NCBI GenBank assembly: GCA_003254925.1
Contig: QANZ01050548.1
Coordinates: 85,739-149,738 of the forward strand
From: Chamaecrista fasciculata
Taxonomy: Eukaryota; Streptophyta; Magnoliopsida; Fabales; Fabaceae
DNA length: 64,000 nucleotides
Direction of reading: 5' to 3'
Of this stretch, positions 35,650 through 46,829 are shown in pieces. Numbering within the stretch: position 1 is the first letter of the stretch; each line of letters opens with the position of its first letter. Made by a program: the position numbers and the translations under genes. The notes beneath the pieces are model-generated. The model did no database searches, had not been told where the DNA came from, and saw only the letters and a program-made list of their open reading frames with translations.

Positions 35650-36693
35650 CTATACTACTATCACAATCAGTTTCAAACTGATAGTTTTTTTTTCTCCCTT
35701 TTCAGATTCTGAGATAGTTTACTGCAGAATTGTTATTGTCCTTAAGTTTTTAGTCTTTTTGGGCTCAATGTTTCAATTTTTGAATTTTGAGAGGAAAAGA
35801 TACTTATAGAGAACATTTCAGGAACAAAATGATGAAAGGATAAGATAGAAGGTGCAAGCTAAGAAAAAGATTATGTGATCAAAGAGAAAGGGAGAAATTA
35901 GAGGAATTTAAAAGAGAATGAGACGCAATGAGGATATGCAAGTTGTCTCAAGGATCAATGTTCATATTAAAATTTGGGGTCAGTAAAGTTGAAGAGAAGG
36001 GAGGAAAGAAAAATAAACTAGAATGAATATATATTGAAAGAAGTTGAGTTTTTTTGTTGTTTTGTTTTTGCTCGTCCGGTCTCTAGGGTTCACAAGGTCT
36101 TGACCCAGAGATGTTATTTAAACAATATCAAGCTTCTTACCACTCAAACCGATCCCAAGTTTGTAAAGATTGTTGAGTATATGGAAGAATATATAAGAAT
36201 AGCATAAGTTTCATAATCAGGAGATGGCAGATTTTCCTGAAATGTCCTGGAAGGATGGAACAATATTATACACTTTCAAGGAGTTTGAAACAAGAAAAAT
36301 ATATATGAGATAAAGTTACAGGTTGTGGCTTCTTTTTTTCTTTTTTTTTTTTTCCAATATCAGAAGAGCTGTAAATGAAAGGATTTTTCAGATTCTATGA
36401 ATTAAGTCTATATTGGTTGGTATGCTACTAATGCAGTATATGTTGAGAAAGAAACTTGGATGCAGCAAAGCAAATGTTTGAGAACTTTCTCACAACCAAT
36501 GAATAAATGGTGCCTAGTTATTAGATTATGATAATAGTAACACAGATATTGCAAAATCTGTGTAAATCTTAAGTATCAAATTTGAAGAGGTATCATATGA
36601 GCCTTCAATTAATTCAACGATGACATTGCTTGTTGGAGAATGATGCCTATGTATATATCCATCATTACACTGAGTTTTTTTCATTGAAGCTGC
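35650..36693. other. Intergenic sequence up to the chromovirus
   Basis: This is AT-rich sequence without a credible gene. 35690-35770 ('gattctgagatagtttactg') is duplicated at 48425-48490. Confidence 0.45.
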
Positions 36694-36698
36694 AATTC

Positions 36699-37108
36699 TG
36701 ATAGGCCCCCAATAAAATATAAATACAAGAGAAGGGGTAAAAGAAGTTTAGAAGAGCCCAGTGTAGCTGAGGAAGGGGCTGCTGGGTCAGGAAATCATGA
36801 GAAAGGGCCCATTATGCATGGACTTGAGGAATTGGGCAAAGAAGGACAAGGGAATGCTGATGTGGCATAACGGTTTCAGTCTCTTTGTGGTAGTGCGTAG
36901 GTGTTTGGGAAAAGGGGGGTTTATTAGGAGGTTTGGTGTCAGATTGTGGTAGGAAGAGTTTTAGGCTATTGTGGAGAGAGCTGGCCTCTCGAATGCCAGG
37001 GACCTTTTACTATCCTTATTGTCTTGTGTGTGTGCTGTAATGGTGTCTCATCTATAGAGAGGCATCTATATTATCTTTTATTGAGTAATACAGTGGCAGG
37101 TTCTATCA
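36699..37108 (+). repeat. 5' LTR of the chromovirus
   Basis: This is the 410-bp copy that starts 'tgataggcccccaa' and ends 'ggttctatca'. Confidence 0.95.
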
Positions 37109-37139
37109 TTTTGGTATCAGAGCGGTGAGATTTCTGGGC

Positions 37140-40100
37140 ATGGCCAAGAACACCAAAATGGAGAGTAGAGTTGAGGGTCTCGAAACAGAGTTGGGGAAGG
37201 TTGCAGGTTTAGAGGAGCGAGTTGCCAAAATGCAAGGCGATTTTGACTTGGTGAAGGGCTGGATTCTGGAGATGAAAGAAGACAGGGCCAAAGAGAAGGA
37301 AAAAACATCATCAGTCGAAGCAAGTCCCTCCGTCCAAAACAGAGCACCGGCTGAAACCCGACCAGTGGTGGAGATAGATGACGTACCAGAAAAAGACCCC
37401 GCTAAATTTAGGAAGCTCGAAATTCCTATATTCTCAGGTGAAGACCCAGATGGCTGGTTATTTAAAGTCGAACGCTATTTTCTCGTTAATGATATACCAG
37501 AGAGAGAAAAGTTGGAGGCTATAGCAGTGTGCTTGGAGGGCGACGCTCTGACTTGGATGCAATGGCGAGAACACCGACGTCCCATAAGAGGCTGGTTCGA
37601 GTTCAAGAGAGAATTGATGCGTCGGTTTCATGATCCCCAACAAGGTAACCATTATGAATTACTGATGGCTTTGAGACAGGAGGGAACCGTGGGCGAATAC
37701 AGATCACGGTTCGAGCTCTTCTCTGCACCATTGAAGGAAGCGCCGGATGATATGCTTATTGGGGCTTTCCTTAATGGGTTGAAGGATGAGATTAGGGCAG
37801 AGCTGCGAATAGGTAAGGAGCAAGACCTGCTGGACGTGTTGGACCAAGCTCTTAAGGTGGAAGCCAGAAATAACACCCTAGAGAAGGTGCAGGAAGACAA
37901 ATTACGGGCCACTAAGAGCAACTTTGGGCCAAAGTGGTTCCAAACTAGGCCCAATAACTCTAAACCTCTGATTCTTGTAGACCCACTCAAAGCATCAGCC
38001 CAAGTCGCAAGTGGGCAAAAGTCGGAGACCCATGCTAGTGTGAAGCCAACGGCGTCGTCGAGCGCACAACCTGCAGCGACCTACGCGAGCGCGAGTTCCA
38101 CTTCGTCGAACAGCAACGTCAGTCGTTATCGACGACTAACCGACGAGGAAGTTGCAAAGAAGCGAGCACTTGGGTTATGTTTTCGTTGTGACGAGAAGTT
38201 CGGGCCGAATCACCGATGCAAGGGGAAACAGCTGAATGTCCTGAATTTATCGCCAGATGAGGATGCAATTGGAGAGCCCAGCGACGATGAAGTAGATGCG
38301 CAAGCCGTGGAAGACCCAAGTGGATCATTGATGTCTATTTCAATGCATTCTATAGTGGGAATCACCAAACCCAAGGGTAAAACGATGAAGATGATTGGAA
38401 CTGTGAATGGCCACGAAGCTTTGGTTTTGATAGATTGTGGAGCCTCTCACAATTTTGTGGCTTCGACTTCAGTTGCACGTTTAGGACTCCCAATCACCAA
38501 AATACATCCATATTGTGTGACAGTGGGTGACGGCTATCGAGTTCAAGGGGATGGTGTTTGTAAAGGGGCAATTGTGAACCTCCAGGGACTCCAAGTTCAA
38601 CAAGATTTCTATTTATTTGATTTGGGAGGGGCTGATATGGTGCTTGGATATGAATGGCTGGATTCTTTGGGTGAAACGACTATAAATTGGCGTCAACATA
38701 CCATGAAGGTGAAGGTGGGGGCGAAGGAGATTTGCTTGAAGGGAGATCCCTCATTGGCGAAAACAATGGTCTCGTTAAAGTCATTATTGAAGACAATTCA
38801 CAATGGAGGCGAAGGGTTTATGGTGGAATTTGGAGAATTAACTCTAGAAGAAGTCCGTAAACAACCAGTTAAAGCAGAGATTTGGCAGCTGCTAGACGAA
38901 TTTCCGGAAGTTTGCAAAACACCGGAAGGCTTACCTCCGGCACGCCCGCATGACCATGCCATTATCCTTAAGGAGGGAGCACAACCGCCTAACATTAGGC
39001 CATACAGGTACCCCCACTCCCAGAAGACGGAGATTGAAAAACTGGTAAAAGAAATGCTTCAAGCGGGAGTTATAAGGCCGAGTTACAGTCCCTATTCAAG
39101 TCCAGTGCTGCTGGTCAGAAAAAAAGATGGGAGTTGGCGCTTCTGCGTTGACTATAGAGCTCTTAATAAGCTCACCGTTCCGGATAAGTTTCCAATCCCG
39201 GCTATTGATGAACTTTTAGATGAATTGGGTGGAGCCACAGTCTTCTCAAAGCTGGATTTGAAATCTGGGTACCACCAAATACGTATCAAACCAGGGGATG
39301 AAGCGAAGACAGCTTTCCGGACACATGAGGGGCACTATGAGTTTATGGTGATGCCATTTGGGTTGACCAATGCGCCGTCAACTTTCCAATCATTGATGAA
39401 TGAAGTCTTCAAGGAGCATCTAAGGAAGTTCATACTGGTATTTTTCGATGATATTTTGATTTATAGCCGTAGTCTTTCTGATCATTTGGAGCATTTGAAG
39501 ATAACTTTGGGATTGTTGAAAAGTAACCAGCTGGTTGTTAATCTAAAGAAGTGCATTTTTGGTGAACCCAAGTTAGAATACCTTGGGCACATGATTTCAG
39601 CAGAGGGTGTTCAAGCTGACCCGAAGAAGATAGAAAGCATGGTGAAGTGGCCTAAACCTCGGGACTTGAAAGCCTTGAGAGGTTTTCTCGGCTTAACGGG
39701 GTATTATCGCAAGTTTGTGCGAGACTATGGCAAGATTGCAGCACCTCTCACTGCCCTATTAAAGAAGGATGCTTTTCATTGGAATGAAGACGCCCAACAA
39801 GCCTTTGACGCTTTGAAGGCAGCCATGACATCAGTGCCAGTTTTGGCCATGCCGGACTTTTCTAAACCCTTTGTGATCGAGGCCGATGCTTCCGGGGCAG
39901 GAGTTGGGGCTGTCCTAATGCAAGAAGGAAGACCGATCGCCTATCACAGTCAAATGCTATCTCAAACAGAGAAGCGAAGATCAGTTTATGAGAAAGAGCT
40001 TATGGCAATTGTTTTTGCTGTCAAAAAGTGGCGCCACTACCTCATGGGTCACCGATTTATTATTAGAACTGATCAAAAGGCCCTCAAATACCTTTTTGAG

Positions 40101-41879
40101 CAGCGAGTCATGGATGAAGCACAAGAAAAGTGGGTCTCGAAGCTCTTGGGGTTCAAGTTCGACATTCAGTATAAGCCGGGCATCCAAAATAAAGCTGCTG
40201 ATGCGCTTTCTAGACGGGGTGAAAATCTTGAATTTAAGGCTTTTTCGCTGTGGCAATACGATGAGATGGAGGGTTGGGAGCAGGAGGTACAAAAGGATGA
40301 GAAATTGGCCACCATATGTAGGGGCATTTTAACAGGGCAGCAGGTTGCTACTGGATACAGCATGCAAAATGGATGTTTACTCTACAAAGGGAGGTTGGTA
40401 CTACCAAGGAATTCACCTAGAATTCCTAAACTGATACAGGAATTTCACTCTTCACCTCTTGGAGGACATTCCGGATATATCCGCACTTACAAAAGGATGG
40501 CTTCCCTGGTGTATTGGGAAGGTATTAAAGGTGATATTCAAGCCTTTGTGGCCAAGTGTGATGTTTGTCAGCGAAATAAGTACCAAGCGATGAGCCCGGC
40601 GGGATTGTTGCAGCCCCTACCCATTCCACACGGGGTTTGGGAAGATATTAGCATGGATTTCATCACCAAGCTACCCAAGTCCCACGGTTATGATTCGGTT
40701 ATGGTAGTGGTTGACCGACTAACCAAGTATGCTCACTTCATCCCTCTCTCGCACCCTTTCACAGCCAAATCAGTGGCTGCCATGTTTATTCAGGAGGTGG
40801 TCAAGCTTCATGGGTTCCCTAAATCTATTGTTTCGGACCGGGATCGCATTTTTATCAGCCACTTTTGGCGTGAACTGTTCAAGGCAGCGGGCACTACACT
40901 GAAATACAGTTCAGGTTATCACCCGGAGACCGATGGACAAACTGAGGTGGTAAATCGAACCTTGGAGACATACCTTCGATGTTTCACCTCCGATAAACCA
41001 AAACAATGGAGTAAATGGCTAGCTTGGGCAGAATTTTGGTTCAACACCTCTTACAATCACTCTATTGGGATGACTCCTTTCAAAGCCTTGTATGGGAGAG
41101 ACCCACCAACAGTATTTAAATTGGAAGATTGCTTCTCAGCAGTGGAGGGAGTGAATGAACACATTAGGGACAGAAATGTGATGCTCGCTGAATTGAAGGA
41201 CCACCTTTCAAAAGCCCAAGAAAAGATGAAGCACTATGCAAATAAACACCGGAGGGATGTTCACTTTGAAATTGGTGACTATGTGTATCTAAAGATCAAA
41301 CCGTACAAGCTGCGATCTCTCGCAAAGAAGCCAAATGAAAAGCTGAGTCCTCGATTTTACGGACCCTTCAAAATTAAAGATAAGTATGGGGACACTGCAT
41401 ATTTATTGGAGTTACCGGAGACAACCCGCATCCATCCGGTTTTCCATGTTTCACAGCTCAAGAAGTCTCTCCATCCCACTATCACTCCCCAGGATATTCC
41501 TCTTACCTTAACTGAAGAATTAGAGCTGCAAGTAACCCCAGAAGATATAAGGAAGGTGCGGCACTCTGCTGCTGGACAGTTGGAAGTGTTGGTGAAATGG
41601 AGGACTTTACCCGAATGGGAATCTACATGGGAAGCCTATGACATTATTCAGACTCAATTTCCTGATTTTCCCCTTGAGGACAAGGTGAATCTTGTGGGGG
41701 AGGGTATTGATAGGCCCCCAATAAAATATAAATACAAGAGAAGGGGTAAAAGAAGTTTAGAAGAGCCCAGTGTAGCTGAGGAAGGGGCTGCTGGGTCAGG
41801 AAATCATGAGAAAGGGCCCATTATGCATGGACTTGAGGAATTGGGCAAAGAAGGACAAGGGAATGCTGATGTGGCATAA
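37140..41879 (+). CDS. Gag-Pol polyprotein of the chromovirus
   Basis: One continuous frame of 1579 codons from the first ATG carries, in order, a gag domain (residues ~90-250) and a compact zinc knuckle 'CFRCDEKFGPNHRC' (~345). Then come protease ('LIDCGASHNF', ~430), reverse transcriptase ('FFDDILIYS', ~767), RNase H ('EADASGAG', ~913) and integrase with a Zn-binding region (~1100-1145) and catalytic core (~1170-1290). A C-terminal chromodomain 'LEVLVKWRTLPEWESTWE' is at ~1480-1500. The chromodomain usually steers integration to particular chromatin. The last ~57 codons lie inside the 3' LTR. Gag and Pol share one frame, as in many plant chromoviruses, so separate products would come from proteolysis. 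Confidence 0.95.
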   Translation: MAKNTKMESRVEGLETELGKVAGLEERVAKMQGDFDLVKGWILEMKEDRAKEKEKTSSVEASPSVQNRAPAETRPVVEIDDVPEKDPAKFRKLEIPIFSGEDPDGWLFKVERYFLVNDIPEREKLEAIAVCLEGDALTWMQWREHRRPIRGWFEFKRELMRRFHDPQQGNHYELLMALRQEGTVGEYRSRFELFSAPLKEAPDDMLIGAFLNGLKDEIRAELRIGKEQDLLDVLDQALKVEARNNTLEKVQEDKLRATKSNFGPKWFQTRPNNSKPLILVDPLKASAQVASGQKSETHASVKPTASSSAQPAATYASASSTSSNSNVSRYRRLTDEEVAKKRALGLCFRCDEKFGPNHRCKGKQLNVLNLSPDEDAIGEPSDDEVDAQAVEDPSGSLMSISMHSIVGITKPKGKTMKMIGTVNGHEALVLIDCGASHNFVASTSVARLGLPITKIHPYCVTVGDGYRVQGDGVCKGAIVNLQGLQVQQDFYLFDLGGADMVLGYEWLDSLGETTINWRQHTMKVKVGAKEICLKGDPSLAKTMVSLKSLLKTIHNGGEGFMVEFGELTLEEVRKQPVKAEIWQLLDEFPEVCKTPEGLPPARPHDHAIILKEGAQPPNIRPYRYPHSQKTEIEKLVKEMLQAGVIRPSYSPYSSPVLLVRKKDGSWRFCVDYRALNKLTVPDKFPIPAIDELLDELGGATVFSKLDLKSGYHQIRIKPGDEAKTAFRTHEGHYEFMVMPFGLTNAPSTFQSLMNEVFKEHLRKFILVFFDDILIYSRSLSDHLEHLKITLGLLKSNQLVVNLKKCIFGEPKLEYLGHMISAEGVQADPKKIESMVKWPKPRDLKALRGFLGLTGYYRKFVRDYGKIAAPLTALLKKDAFHWNEDAQQAFDALKAAMTSVPVLAMPDFSKPFVIEADASGAGVGAVLMQEGRPIAYHSQMLSQTEKRRSVYEKELMAIVFAVKKWRHYLMGHRFIIRTDQKALKYLFEQRVMDEAQEKWVSKLLGFKFDIQYKPGIQNKAADALSRRGENLEFKAFSLWQYDEMEGWEQEVQKDEKLATICRGILTGQQVATGYSMQNGCLLYKGRLVLPRNSPRIPKLIQEFHSSPLGGHSGYIRTYKRMASLVYWEGIKGDIQAFVAKCDVCQRNKYQAMSPAGLLQPLPIPHGVWEDISMDFITKLPKSHGYDSVMVVVDRLTKYAHFIPLSHPFTAKSVAAMFIQEVVKLHGFPKSIVSDRDRIFISHFWRELFKAAGTTLKYSSGYHPETDGQTEVVNRTLETYLRCFTSDKPKQWSKWLAWAEFWFNTSYNHSIGMTPFKALYGRDPPTVFKLEDCFSAVEGVNEHIRDRNVMLAELKDHLSKAQEKMKHYANKHRRDVHFEIGDYVYLKIKPYKLRSLAKKPNEKLSPRFYGPFKIKDKYGDTAYLLELPETTRIHPVFHVSQLKKSLHPTITPQDIPLTLTEELELQVTPEDIRKVRHSAAGQLEVLVKWRTLPEWESTWEAYDIIQTQFPDFPLEDKVNLVGEGIDRPPIKYKYKRRGKRSLEEPSVAEEGAAGSGNHEKGPIMHGLEELGKEGQGNADVA

Positions 41880-42117
41880 CGGTTTCTGTCTCTTTGTGGT
41901 AGTGCGTAGGTGTTTGGGAAAAGGGGGGTTTATTAGGAGGTTTGGTGTCAGATTGTGGTAGGAAGAGTTTTAGGCTATTGTGGAGAGAGCTGGCCTCTCG
42001 AATGCCAGGGACCTTTTACTATCCTTATTGTCTTGTGTGTGTGCTGTAATGGTGTCTCATCTATAGAGAGGCATCTATATTATCTTTTATTGAGTAATAC
42101 AGTGGCAGGTTCTATCA
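41708..42117 (+). repeat. 3' LTR of the chromovirus
   Basis: This is the second 410-bp LTR, nearly identical to the first. Its first ~170 bp also encode the end of the polyprotein. Confidence 0.95.
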
Positions 42118-42470
42118 AATTCAAAATAATATTTTATAATTTCTTATCTTCTACAGCTTCCCTTTCCTCCTTCAATATATACTCTCTTTGATTGTGGTAG
42201 AAATCAAACTATGGTTATTAAGTAAAACCTGATATTACTTCACTATCTTATACTCAGCAGAATTCATTTCCACAGAAAAAGGAATCTGAGATTTATAGAA
42301 GAAAGAAAAATAAAAGATAATGAAGCAGAGTGATTTGAACCAAAGATAAGATATGTTGAGTAATAGAAAAGTATTGTCAAAATATCATTCATGTACAAGT
42401 ATGAGACACTCATGGGGGAAAATTGAGTATTGACCAAGATTATCATATCCTAAACATTGTTTCTAACTAG

Positions 42471-43343
42471 CTAGTGGTTGAAGATGTTGAGAAGGGAAAC
42501 TCTGGTTTTGATAAGTTGCCTTGAGAGGCTTTCAAGTCCTACTTCTAGATCCTCAATGCACATCTCCATATCTTCCATTTGGCTTGGAAAATTGTGAATG
42601 GATGAGGTAGGCTTCTGAGTTATGAGAGACTTCAAAGCTGCATCTACCTTCTCAAATTCATTTGTCTCTGATTTTTCATAGTCACAAGACACTCTTTTCG
42701 GCTGCATCAACTTAGAAATTGCTGACCATTTGCTTTGCTTAGATTGTATCTTTGGACAGATGAAGTGCAACAAAGATTGTAATGTGCTCACAGTGACAGC
42801 TTCTGCTTCTTTCAACATGCTAAGCATGTCATTTTCTTTGTTGTCAGAAGAAACCATGAAATCAATCTTCATTTCTTTCAAAATTCCCAAGGCCTTTAGA
42901 ATCACCCTCTCCGTGTTCTTCCTAGAAGCTAAGTATTTTGCAGCTTCAAATGAGATTCCAGATTCTGTGCCTCTCCTTCTGCGAATGGATGACTGAATTT
43001 CTTGAACGCTTTCCTTTGCTTCCTCAAGGCAATCTTTAGCAATACCACAGATATCCAAGAGTCTGAGAGATCCATCAAGAAGTTCATCACTGCATTCTCT
43101 TGTTAAGGCTTGTTTGGTGATTGACAATTGAAGCAACTTATCATTGCACTCATGCAAATCCTGCAAGCCACTGAATTTGTGGCTTATTGAAGATGAAGAT
43201 GAAGAAGAAGCATTTTCAGAAGACTTCAATCTGTTTAGAAGCTCCTCAAATTGTGACACAAGAGGGTGAGGTGCAGAAGGCAAGCTGTTGCATCGAATGT
43301 GAGGAGAGCTCTTTGTGTTTGATTCAATGGCTGCCATTTTCAC
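42471..43343 (-). CDS. DUF241 (BYPASS1-related) protein, copy 2
   Basis: This is a single exon of 290 codons (from a Met two residues earlier than the copy 1 start; the conserved start is MAAIESNTKSS). All family blocks are present: 'HIRCNSLPSAPHPLVSQFEE', 'LSGLQDLHECNDKLLQL'-like, 'CSDELLDGSLRLLDI', 'VQEIQSSIRRRRG' and the terminal 'MCIEDLEVGLESLSRQLIKT' plus 'RVSLLNIFNH'. It differs from copy 1 mainly in the middle ('ASRKNTERVILKALGILKEM') and in Ser-run length. It is intact. The chromovirus ends about 350 bp beyond its 3' end, so its downstream region is the more likely one to be affected. Confidence 0.92.
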   Translation of the reverse strand: MKMAAIESNTKSSPHIRCNSLPSAPHPLVSQFEELLNRLKSSENASSSSSSSISHKFSGLQDLHECNDKLLQLSITKQALTRECSDELLDGSLRLLDICGIAKDCLEEAKESVQEIQSSIRRRRGTESGISFEAAKYLASRKNTERVILKALGILKEMKIDFMVSSDNKENDMLSMLKEAEAVTVSTLQSLLHFICPKIQSKQSKWSAISKLMQPKRVSCDYEKSETNEFEKVDAALKSLITQKPTSSIHNFPSQMEDMEMCIEDLEVGLESLSRQLIKTRVSLLNIFNH

Positions 43344-43405
43344 TTATCAGAAAAAAGAAGAAACTCCTTCAAAACTCTTTGGTCTTTCATGGTTAGCATC
43401 TTCTC

Positions 43406-43413
43406 CTTATATA
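43406..43413 (-). promoter_or_regulatory. TATA box of DUF241 copy 2
   Basis: 'tatataag' on the minus strand, about 65 bp upstream of the start, lies in the same sequence context as in copies 1 and 3. Confidence 0.7.
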
Positions 43414-43429
43414 GCCAACAAATAGCGGG

Positions 43430-45079
43430 AGACAATGACAATATTTTTTATTTATTAAATATCACAATGTGAGCTTGAAATGATATTATCATGATATGAT
43501 TCTTAGAGCTGTCTTTGAATTGTTTGCCACTCACCAAACTTCCCAACTCATTTCTCAGTTTTTAAGATTTGGGAATCACAAGAAATCATGTGCCATAGAT
43601 GGGATTCCTTTGCAATGTCTCCTCCATCTTCAACTTAAACTCTGTGTTTCAACAAGGCATGCCATCAAAATTGGATCTTTTGTCTCAAGGAAGAGTGATT
43701 TCTATCATCAAACTATAATGATAAAGCACCAATAATAATTTAATAGGTGTTATTTTGATGCTAATAAGAAAAGAGACAAAGAATCAAAGTACAAGTTGTC
43801 ATTGTTGGACTCATGCTTCCCATCATCGATCTTACCGGTCCATTGAACAAATTAAGAGTGAAATGATGATTTAGTCTAAAAGATGATAGATTTCTTAATT
43901 TAGACCATAAAAGATGCAATTACAATCAATTTGATCCCTTTGTTAAAGATACTAGCTGAAATTTAATGATAAATCTTAAGAGATTCTAAACATTACTCTT
44001 AATAATTGATTATAAAAAATCAAATTAGTCATTAAACTTGAATTAATATCTCAATAAATAGACTAAATTAATTGTAATTGCATCTCCCAAGGACTAAGTC
44101 TTATAATTCTATCTTTTAGGGACTAAATTAGTAAATCTATCATCTTTCGGGGACTAAATCAATAATTTCCTCTTAAATTAACAGCTTCATACTGCTCTGA
44201 TTCAGATCTGCACATGATCACAGAACTGTTAATACAATGTCTCCTACACAGAAGCACTCCAACTCAGAATCTAATAATGTACTTCACACATGCAATAGAC
44301 ATAACTATACTCTTATTATATTAATCTGTGCACGAGTGACACATATAGTCATGCCTCTTGCATATAGAAATTCACATAACAGAATTTGATATACCGGCTA
44401 CACGTATTGACACATAATCATAAGCATTATTTTAAGGTGTGTTATCAAGACCTCTTTGAACTATCTCAATTATGAAGGAAGTTGAAAGTCGACTATATAA
44501 AATAACAAATTTCCTATTGGCTCGTCCTTATAAGCAAAGACAAGCAACACGTATTCCTTATAATTATAGCATATTAAATCCTAACCAATTACTCATGCAT
44601 GTGTGGGAAATTAAAACTTTTTCTGAACACTTTGATTCCATTTGACTAGAATGATTAAGTCCCATGTGGGTTTAATACAATTATGGTTTCCAATTATTAT
44701 CTTCAACTCCTGCACCTACTTCTCTTCCTTCAACTTACTGTGTTGGTAATACCAGAAATTATATTTACATGTTGAATTAAATTAAATCAAAAGAGATTAT
44801 ACTACTTTCTAATCCACAGTTCAAGGTTACTTCAAATTATAAAATGGGTGGAAGGGAAATAATCTAATCTTTATTAGCAGAGGAAAAATGAAAAACTTAG
44901 ATTGTCACTTGTCAGAGTTAGAGAGAAGAAACAAGATCAAATAGCTATGATGTGATACCAAGATAATATATATTCATTAATAGAACGTGATTTCTCATCT
45001 CATATATATACAAGAATGAAACACCCACGGGGAAAATTTGATTTTGGGTGTCCATGGTTATCCTAAATGTTTTCTCAAA
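43430..45079. repeat. DUF241 duplicon flank between copies 2 and 3
   Basis: The segment has blocks shared with copy 1 flanks (43480-43700 with 32630-32810; 44280-44370 with 32970-33060; 44628-44720 with 31150-31270) and with the 7SL tandem units (43700-43880 with 59150-59310; 44160-44280 with 57815-57930). No further gene is seen. Confidence 0.7.
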
Positions 45080-45943
45080 CTAGTGACTAAAGATGTTGAG
45101 AAGAGAAACTCTGGTTTTGATTAGTTGCCTTGAGAGACTCTTAACTCCTACTTCTAGATCTTCAATGCACATCTCCAGATTTCCAATACGGCTTTGAAAA
45201 TTATCAGTAGATATAGGCTTGTGACTGATGAGAGACTTCAAAGATGCATCTACCTTCTCAAATTCATTTGCATTTGATTCTTCAGAGTCACAAGCTACTC
45301 TTTTAGGCTGCACCAACTTTGAGATTGTTGACCATCTGCTTTGCTTTGATTGTCCTTTTGGATCAGAGATGAAGGACAACAAAGATTCTAAAGTACTCAT
45401 AGTTACTGCTTCTGCCTCTCGTAAGATGCTAAGTGTGTCATTTTCTTTGTTTGCAGAAGAAACTATGCCCTCTCCTTTTTTAACCTTCAAGCTTCCTAGG
45501 GCCTTTCGAATTGCTTTCTTCATCATCTTCCTAGAAGCCAAGTATTTTGTAGCCTCAATTGTGAATCCAGTTTCTGTACCTCTCCTGCGAATGGATGACT
45601 GAATTTCAATCATGCTTTCCTTATCAAAAACAAGGAAATCTTTAGCCATACCACAGATATCCAAGAGTCTCAGAGACCCATCAAGCAATTCATCGCTGCA
45701 TTCTCTTGTTAAGGCTTGCTTGGTGGCTGTTAACTGAAGCAACTTATCAATGCAGTCATGCAAATCCTGCAAGCCACTTAGTTTGTGGTTTATGGAAGAA
45801 GATGAAGAAGAAGAAGCCGATTCAGAAGACTTCAATCTGTTTAGATGCTCCTCGAATTGAGACACAATGGGGTGAGCTGCAGAAGGCAAGCTATTGCAGC
45901 GAACATGGAGAGAGGTCTTTGTGTTTGATTCAATGGCTGTCAT
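45080..45943 (-). CDS. DUF241 (BYPASS1-related) protein, copy 3
   Basis: This is a single exon of 287 codons starting 'MTAIESNTKTSLHVRCNSLP'. The family blocks are 'LSGLQDLHDCIDKLLQL', 'CSDELLDGSLRLLDICGMAK', 'ASRKMMKKAIRKALGSLK' and terminal 'MCIEDLEVGVKSLSRQLIKT' plus 'RVSLLNIFSH'. It is intact, in the same orientation as copies 1 and 2, with the most diverged N terminus of the three. Its middle resembles copy 1 more than copy 2, which may reflect duplication order or gene conversion. The function is unknown beyond the family link to BYPASS1. Confidence 0.92.
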   Translation of the reverse strand: MTAIESNTKTSLHVRCNSLPSAAHPIVSQFEEHLNRLKSSESASSSSSSSINHKLSGLQDLHDCIDKLLQLTATKQALTRECSDELLDGSLRLLDICGMAKDFLVFDKESMIEIQSSIRRRGTETGFTIEATKYLASRKMMKKAIRKALGSLKVKKGEGIVSSANKENDTLSILREAEAVTMSTLESLLSFISDPKGQSKQSRWSTISKLVQPKRVACDSEESNANEFEKVDASLKSLISHKPISTDNFQSRIGNLEMCIEDLEVGVKSLSRQLIKTRVSLLNIFSH

Positions 45944-46032
45944 TTTCTTTTCTCAGAAAAAGAAGTCTGTAACAGGTTTTTATGTATGACTTGTTCTAAA
46001 TTCCTTTGGGTTTTCATGGAAGGCTTCTTCTC

Positions 46033-46040
46033 CTTATATA
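46033..46040 (-). promoter_or_regulatory. TATA box of DUF241 copy 3
   Basis: 'tatataag' on the minus strand is about 95 bp upstream of the start codon, with the conserved 'ttggctatataaggagaag' context. Confidence 0.7.
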
Positions 46041-46049
46041 GCCAAGGTA

Positions 46050-46829
46050 TTGAGGGAGACAAGAAGAATATTTTTCATAATTAAATATCACAAAGTGGGT
46101 ATGAAAATGATATTATGATGATATAATTGTAGGTGCTGTCGGTGCATTGTTTGGTCAATGCCTCCCACGCACAAAACTTCACAACTAATTCCTCAGTTTT
46201 TGACATTTAGAGTCACATGTATGCATGCACCATTGATGGGATACCTTTGCATAGTCTCCTCCATCATAACAGCTATCAGACACAACAACTAAAACAATGT
46301 GCTCAATTAGGCATGCCATTTGACTGAGCATCATTTATGGATCTTATGTCTGTTGGACTAGTTGATTCCATCTTCAAATATCCTTAATTTAACATAATTT
46401 CAAAGCAACAGGATTCTCCTCATCTTCTGATATCAGTGATTGTTCAAACATTGACAGCCATAAAGAAGACAAATAGCAAGCTGGCACTGTTCTGTTTTCT
46501 GCTGCAATGGAAGCTTTGCAACAATAGATAATGACATAGCAAGTAAAATACAATCATAGAGAAATTAAAATTGGAAAGTGAACAAGTGCCAATATTTTTT
46601 ATTCTGATGCCACGGAGAAAAGAGACAAATAGTCACATGCTGAGGTGTTTATGTTTGTTGGAGCCATTCTGCCATCCCTCTATTTATAGATCATCAAATA
46701 GGAAGAAGAAAACAAAAATACAGAAACACAGACACAAGAGAAAGGACTCGAACTCAAAGCCAAAGAAAGGAGTTGGACTGAAAGAAGAATGCGTAATACT
46801 TTACTCAGTTATGCTTCAAGATAATAAGG
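46050..46829. other. Upstream region of DUF241 copy 3
   Basis: Up to about 46330 this is the diverged duplicon flank. Beyond that I see no gene. An 88-codon frame (46571-46837) is Lys-rich and has no recognisable features. Confidence 0.45.

Larger units (their letters stand above)
36699..42117 (+). mobile_element. Ty3/gypsy chromovirus LTR retrotransposon, looks whole
   Basis: This is a 5419-bp element with two 410-bp LTRs (36699-37108 and 41708-42117) that start TG and end CA, flanked by the 5-bp duplication AATTC (36694-36698 and 42118-42122). A primer-binding site (TGGTATCAGAGC, 37112-37123) matches initiator-Met tRNA and a purine tract precedes the 3' LTR. By eye the LTRs differ at one position in 410, so the insertion is very recent, on the order of 100,000 years at usual plant rates. 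Small size, short LTRs and a chromodomain fit the Reina clade (inference). It lies between DUF241 copies 1 and 2. Confidence 0.95.
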
